Assembly: GCA_002067555.1 (NCBI GenBank)
Contig: MVQQ01000095.1
Span: 1 to 8,767, forward strand
Length of the DNA: 8,767 bases
Direction of reading: 5' to 3'
From: Syntrophorhabdus sp. PtaB.Bin184
GTDB taxonomy: Bacteria; Desulfobacterota; Syntrophorhabdia; Syntrophorhabdales; Syntrophorhabdaceae
Part shown: one piece after another, positions 6,444-8,767 of the stretch
How positions within the stretch are numbered: position 1 is the stretch's first letter
Layout: every line of letters starts with the position of its first letter
The notes under the pieces: generated by a model
Seen by the model: the letters and a program-made list of their open reading frames with translations, nothing else
The model's database searches: none
Told to the model about the DNA's origin: nothing
Program-made: the position numbers and the translations under genes

Positions 6444-6908
6444 ATGCTCCGAGCCGAACCGAAAGGGTGGTTTTCCTGGAAATTCACGATCTTCGATGAT
6501 GATGACGAGCCCATCGCCGCGATTGACATCGGATGGATGCGCGAAACGGGAGAGCTCAAGCTTGGCGGAAGGATCTACAGGCTCTTCCGTGAGGGCTTCT
6601 TTGGCGGGGCCTTCATCCTCGAAGAAAACGGGGTCGAACTGGCCCGTGCCGAAAAACCGAGTTCCCTGTTCCGGTCCTTCACCGTCACAAACAATGGCAA
6701 GGAATACGGACTGAGGGCGGCATCACCGGTGGAACGCATGTTCATCCTGAGCGAGAATGGTCGGGAACTGGGAACCGTCAGGCCCGAACACGCCTTCACG
6801 AGAAAAGCGGTCATCGACCTGCCGGCCGAGATTGACCTGCCGGTGAGAATCTTCATGGTATGGCTCGTGCTCGTCCTGTGGAAGAGGGACGAAGAATCAG
6901 CGTCCTGA
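6444..6908 (+). CDS. LURP-one/tubby-C-like family protein
   Basis: 154 aa. The protein is a chain of short beta-strands with turn motifs typical of the LURP-one-related / tubby C-terminal-like fold: KFTIFDDDDEPIAAID, GRIYRLFREGFFGGAFILEENGVELARAEK, SFTVTNNGKEYGLRA, RMFILSENGRELGTVRPE. It ends with a hydrophobic helix, VRIFMVWLVLVLW (134-146), capped by KR. In tubby-like barrels the C-terminal helix threads the barrel, so this need not be a membrane anchor, although a single membrane pass is an alternative. The N-terminal AEPKGWFSWKF is typical of small bacterial members. Functions in bacteria are largely unknown; plant LURP1 and phospholipid scramblases share the fold. AGAGG at 6429-6433, 10 nt before ATG, is an acceptable ribosome site. 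It appears monocistronic, between its own candidate promoter and the next gene's promoter. The family call rests on pattern recognition of a divergent fold. Confidence 0.62.
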   Translation: MLRAEPKGWFSWKFTIFDDDDEPIAAIDIGWMRETGELKLGGRIYRLFREGFFGGAFILEENGVELARAEKPSSLFRSFTVTNNGKEYGLRAASPVERMFILSENGRELGTVRPEHAFTRKAVIDLPAEIDLPVRIFMVWLVLVLWKRDEESAS

Positions 6909-6971
6909 TTCCGAAGGGCATGGCCGATGCCGTCACCGCCTGGTTGAAACGGGGTCCCCTGTCCGTCTTGC

Positions 6972-7000
6972 TTGATTTTCCAATTATGAACATATATTAT
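6972..7000 (+). promoter_or_regulatory. Sigma70-type promoter for the flavoprotein gene
   Basis: TTGATT (6972-6977) and TATTAT (6995-7000) are separated by exactly 17 bp, each hexamer matching four or five of six consensus positions, inside the most AT-rich stretch of the window. Transcription would begin near 7007, leaving a leader of about 94 nt before ATG 7101. This is the best promoter visible in the window. Confidence 0.6.
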
Positions 7001-7014
7001 AAACGCTTACGGAA

Positions 7015-7081
7015 CCGTGGCCGGAAGGAAACCCACGGAACCTTGATCTTCCGGGTCACAGCCTCCGCATCGCTGCCCCGG
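7015..7081 (+). promoter_or_regulatory. Leader with mutually exclusive helices (possible cis-regulatory RNA)
   Basis: Three helices can form. H1 pairs CCGTGG (7015-7020) with CCACGG (7033-7038). H2 pairs CCGGAAG (7021-7027) with CTTCCGG (7048-7054). H3 pairs CCGGG-tca-CAGC (7051-7062) with GCTG-c-CCCGG (7072-7081). H1 and H3 can coexist. H2 shares bases with H3 and forms a sterically strained zero-linker pseudoknot with H1, so the leader can switch between H1+H3 and H2. H3 ends 7 nt before the Shine-Dalgarno sequence (AAGGAGG, 7089-7095). I recognise no known riboswitch class, and GC-rich DNA makes such stems fairly common. Confidence 0.35.
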
Positions 7082-7100
7082 TCACAATAAGGAGGATATC

Positions 7101-8767
7101 ATGGGTAAGGCAAAACGGATTGTGGTGATCGGCGGATCGGCTGCCGGTCCCAAGGCTGCGGCGAGGGCACGCAGAATGGATGAGGAGGCGGAGATCACGA
7201 TCATACAGAAAGACCCCGATCTCTCGATGGCCTCCTGTGGATATCCTTATTATGTGGGCGGCTTCTTCGATGACAGGAATATGCTGCTCAGCACGCCCAC
7301 GGGCGTCCCCCGGGACCCTAGGTTCTACATCAACGCCAAGGGCATAGTCGCGAAGACCGAGACCGAGGCCCTCGGCATCGACCGAAAGGCCAGAACCGTA
7401 ACATTACGGGACCTCAGGTCAGATGAGGTGACAGCGATCGAATATGACAAACTCGTCATCGCAACAGGTTCGATCCCCAGGCTTCCCCCCGTCCCCGGCA
7501 CAGAGCTTTCGGGTATAACCACCCTGCAATCGATGCGTGATGCCGACTACCTCAGAAAGGTCCGGGACGAAGGGAAGATCAAGAAGGCCGTCATTATCGG
7601 CGGGGGTCTGATCGGCATTGAAACAAGCGAGGCCCTCGAGCTTGCCGGAATAGAGATCACCGTGGTGGAACTCCTGCCCCAGCTCCTTACCTTCCTTGAC
7701 TGGGAAATGGCAAAGCTCGTCGAGAACCACGTGAAAAGCAAGAACGCCAACGTGATAACCCGGAACGGCCTCGCAGCCTTCCTGGGCGAGGACGGCAAGC
7801 TCACGGCCGTCAAGCTCAGCAACGGGACGGAGCTTCCCTGCGAGCTCGCCGTCGTGGCCATAGGAGTGAGACCCAACGCAAAGCTTGCGAAAGAAGCGGG
7901 CATTGAGATCGGACAGACAGGAGGTATCACCGTCGACAAACACATGCGGACGTCGGATCCCGATATCTATGCCGTTGGAGACTGCGTCGAAGTGGACAAC
8001 CTCATCACCGGCAAGAAGGTCCTGGCCCCTTACGGCGACCTTGCAAACCTGCAGGGACGGGTGGCGGGCGAGAACGCGATACTGGGCAACCACGCGATCT
8101 TCCCGGGGACGATCCAGACCGGTATCTGCAAGGTCTTCGATTACACGGCGGGCTCAACCGGTCTGTCCGAAAGGGCGGCCCGGGAATCGGGTTTCAACGA
8201 GATCGAGACCGCCATCAACGCAAGCCCCGACAAGCCGGGTTTCATGGAGGGAAAGATACTCGTCACAAAGGTCGTTGTCGACAAGCCCACGGGCAGGATC
8301 CTCGGCGCGCAGTGCGTCGGCCTGGGTGACGTGAGCAAACAGATCGCCCAGTGGGCGATGGCGGTCAAGGGCGGGCTGACGGTGGAAGACATGGTCAACG
8401 CCGACCTCCCCTACGCGCCGCCTTTCTCCCTCGCCATAGACCACGGGATAGCCTCGGCGCACATCGTTCAGAACAAACTCCGGGGCTTCATGAAGGGGAT
8501 ATCATGTGCCGAGGTAAAGGAAAAGATCGACAGGAAAGAAAAGGTCTTCTTCCTCGACACACGGGGCCCTGATGAGTACGAACAGATGCGGCTCGGCATA
8601 GGTGAGACCTTGATACCGATCGGGATGCTGAGAAAACGTCTCGACGAGATACCACAGGACAGGGACGCCGAGATCGTCTGCTACTGCAAGATATCCCTGC
8701 GCGGCTACGAGGCGGCCCGCCTCCTGGAGGCGCGGGGCTGGAAGAACGTGAAGGTTATGGAAGGCGG
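7101..8767 (+). CDS. FAD/NAD(P)-dependent CoA-disulfide-reductase-like oxidoreductase with C-terminal rhodanese domain (3' end outside window)
   Basis: The frame is open to the right edge; 555 residues are visible. AAGGAGG, 5 nt before ATG, is a near-perfect ribosome site. Domains: FAD-binding Rossmann (IGGSAAGPKAAARARR, 10-25); the redox-active Cys46 in SMASCGYPYYVGG, typical of the single-cysteine CoA-disulfide reductase/NADH oxidase/Npsr group; an NAD(P)-binding Rossmann (VIIGGGLIGIETSEAL, from about 163); the second FAD motif IYAVGDC (about 290); a dimerisation domain with DLPYAPPFSLA (Tyr438, matching the catalytic Tyr region); and a rhodanese-like domain from about 475 (VFFLDTRGPDEYEQ). 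Its catalytic loop reads C-K-I-S-L-R-G-Y, with the Cys at residue 529 and a second Cys at 527. The more usual loop in this fusion class is C-Q-V-G-L-R-G-Y. Relatives reduce CoA disulfides, CoA-persulfides or polysulfide with NAD(P)H, and the rhodanese domain supplies or accepts sulfane sulfur. Likely cytosolic role: sulfane-sulfur or thiol redox metabolism. It has its own promoter and leader. Confidence 0.92.
   Translation, partial: MGKAKRIVVIGGSAAGPKAAARARRMDEEAEITIIQKDPDLSMASCGYPYYVGGFFDDRNMLLSTPTGVPRDPRFYINAKGIVAKTETEALGIDRKARTVTLRDLRSDEVTAIEYDKLVIATGSIPRLPPVPGTELSGITTLQSMRDADYLRKVRDEGKIKKAVIIGGGLIGIETSEALELAGIEITVVELLPQLLTFLDWEMAKLVENHVKSKNANVITRNGLAAFLGEDGKLTAVKLSNGTELPCELAVVAIGVRPNAKLAKEAGIEIGQTGGITVDKHMRTSDPDIYAVGDCVEVDNLITGKKVLAPYGDLANLQGRVAGENAILGNHAIFPGTIQTGICKVFDYTAGSTGLSERAARESGFNEIETAINASPDKPGFMEGKILVTKVVVDKPTGRILGAQCVGLGDVSKQIAQWAMAVKGGLTVEDMVNADLPYAPPFSLAIDHGIASAHIVQNKLRGFMKGISCAEVKEKIDRKEKVFFLDTRGPDEYEQMRLGIGETLIPIGMLRKRLDEIPQDRDAEIVCYCKISLRGYEAARLLEARGWKNVKVMEG

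Noticed and set aside
6860..7090. 76-codon plus-strand frame overlapping the end of the LURP-one-like gene
   Set aside because: It starts inside that gene in another frame without a ribosome site, and runs through the AT-rich promoter and structured leader of the next gene.
7419..8093. 224-codon minus-strand frame inside the flavoprotein gene
   Set aside because: It is antisense to conserved NAD- and FAD-binding motifs and shows no motif of its own.
1..8767. CRISPR array, tRNA/rRNA genes, insertion sequences or phage genes
   Set aside because: No regularly spaced repeats, no tRNA-like cloverleaf, no rRNA sequence, and no transposase or terminal inverted repeats were seen. Apart from the antitoxin remnant there is no sign of mobile DNA.

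Overview
This is a GC-rich (roughly 60%), gene-dense stretch of a Gram-negative bacterial chromosome. A Gram-negative cell is indicated by an outer-membrane beta-barrel protease ending in Phe and by a periplasmic solute-binding protein. The mix of a multi-PAS hybrid histidine kinase, an orphan solute-binding protein and a CoA-disulfide-reductase/rhodanese flavoprotein suggests an anaerobic Desulfobacterota (deltaproteobacterial) lineage, possibly a syntroph or sulfur-compound user. That placement is inference; there is no rRNA or other marker in the window.

Layout. 1-1907 (+): 3' part of a hybrid sensor kinase (PAS-PAS-HisKA-HATPase-REC), open at the left edge. 2070-2867 (+): secreted family-3 solute-binding protein with no permease or ATPase beside it. 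2868-2985: convergent intergenic gap containing a long interrupted inverted repeat. 2986-4017 (-): omptin-type outer-membrane aspartyl protease with its catalytic Asp pair and Asp-His pair visible. 4171-4869 (+): TraX-family membrane protein, divergent from the omptin. 4901-6076 (-): conserved protein of unknown function that looks like an alpha/alpha-barrel. 6077-6443: the longest gap; it contains a short decayed remnant of a ribbon-helix-helix antitoxin on the minus strand (6134-6220) and a candidate promoter for the next gene. 6444-6908 (+): LURP-one/tubby-C-like small protein. 6909-7100: a good sigma70-type promoter and a leader that can fold in two mutually exclusive ways. 7101-8767 (+): FAD/NAD(P)-dependent disulfide reductase fused to a rhodanese domain, cut by the right edge.

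How they work together. Strand switches and gaps imply mostly single-gene transcription units, and no multi-gene pathway is encoded here. The two plausible functional links are the kinase with the orphan binding protein (possible ligand sensing) and the co-located cell-envelope genes (binding protein, omptin, TraX). I did not find a clearly new multi-gene system. The items most worth a second look are the omptin outside its classical hosts, the structured leader before the flavoprotein, the antitoxin remnant, and the unknown barrel protein.
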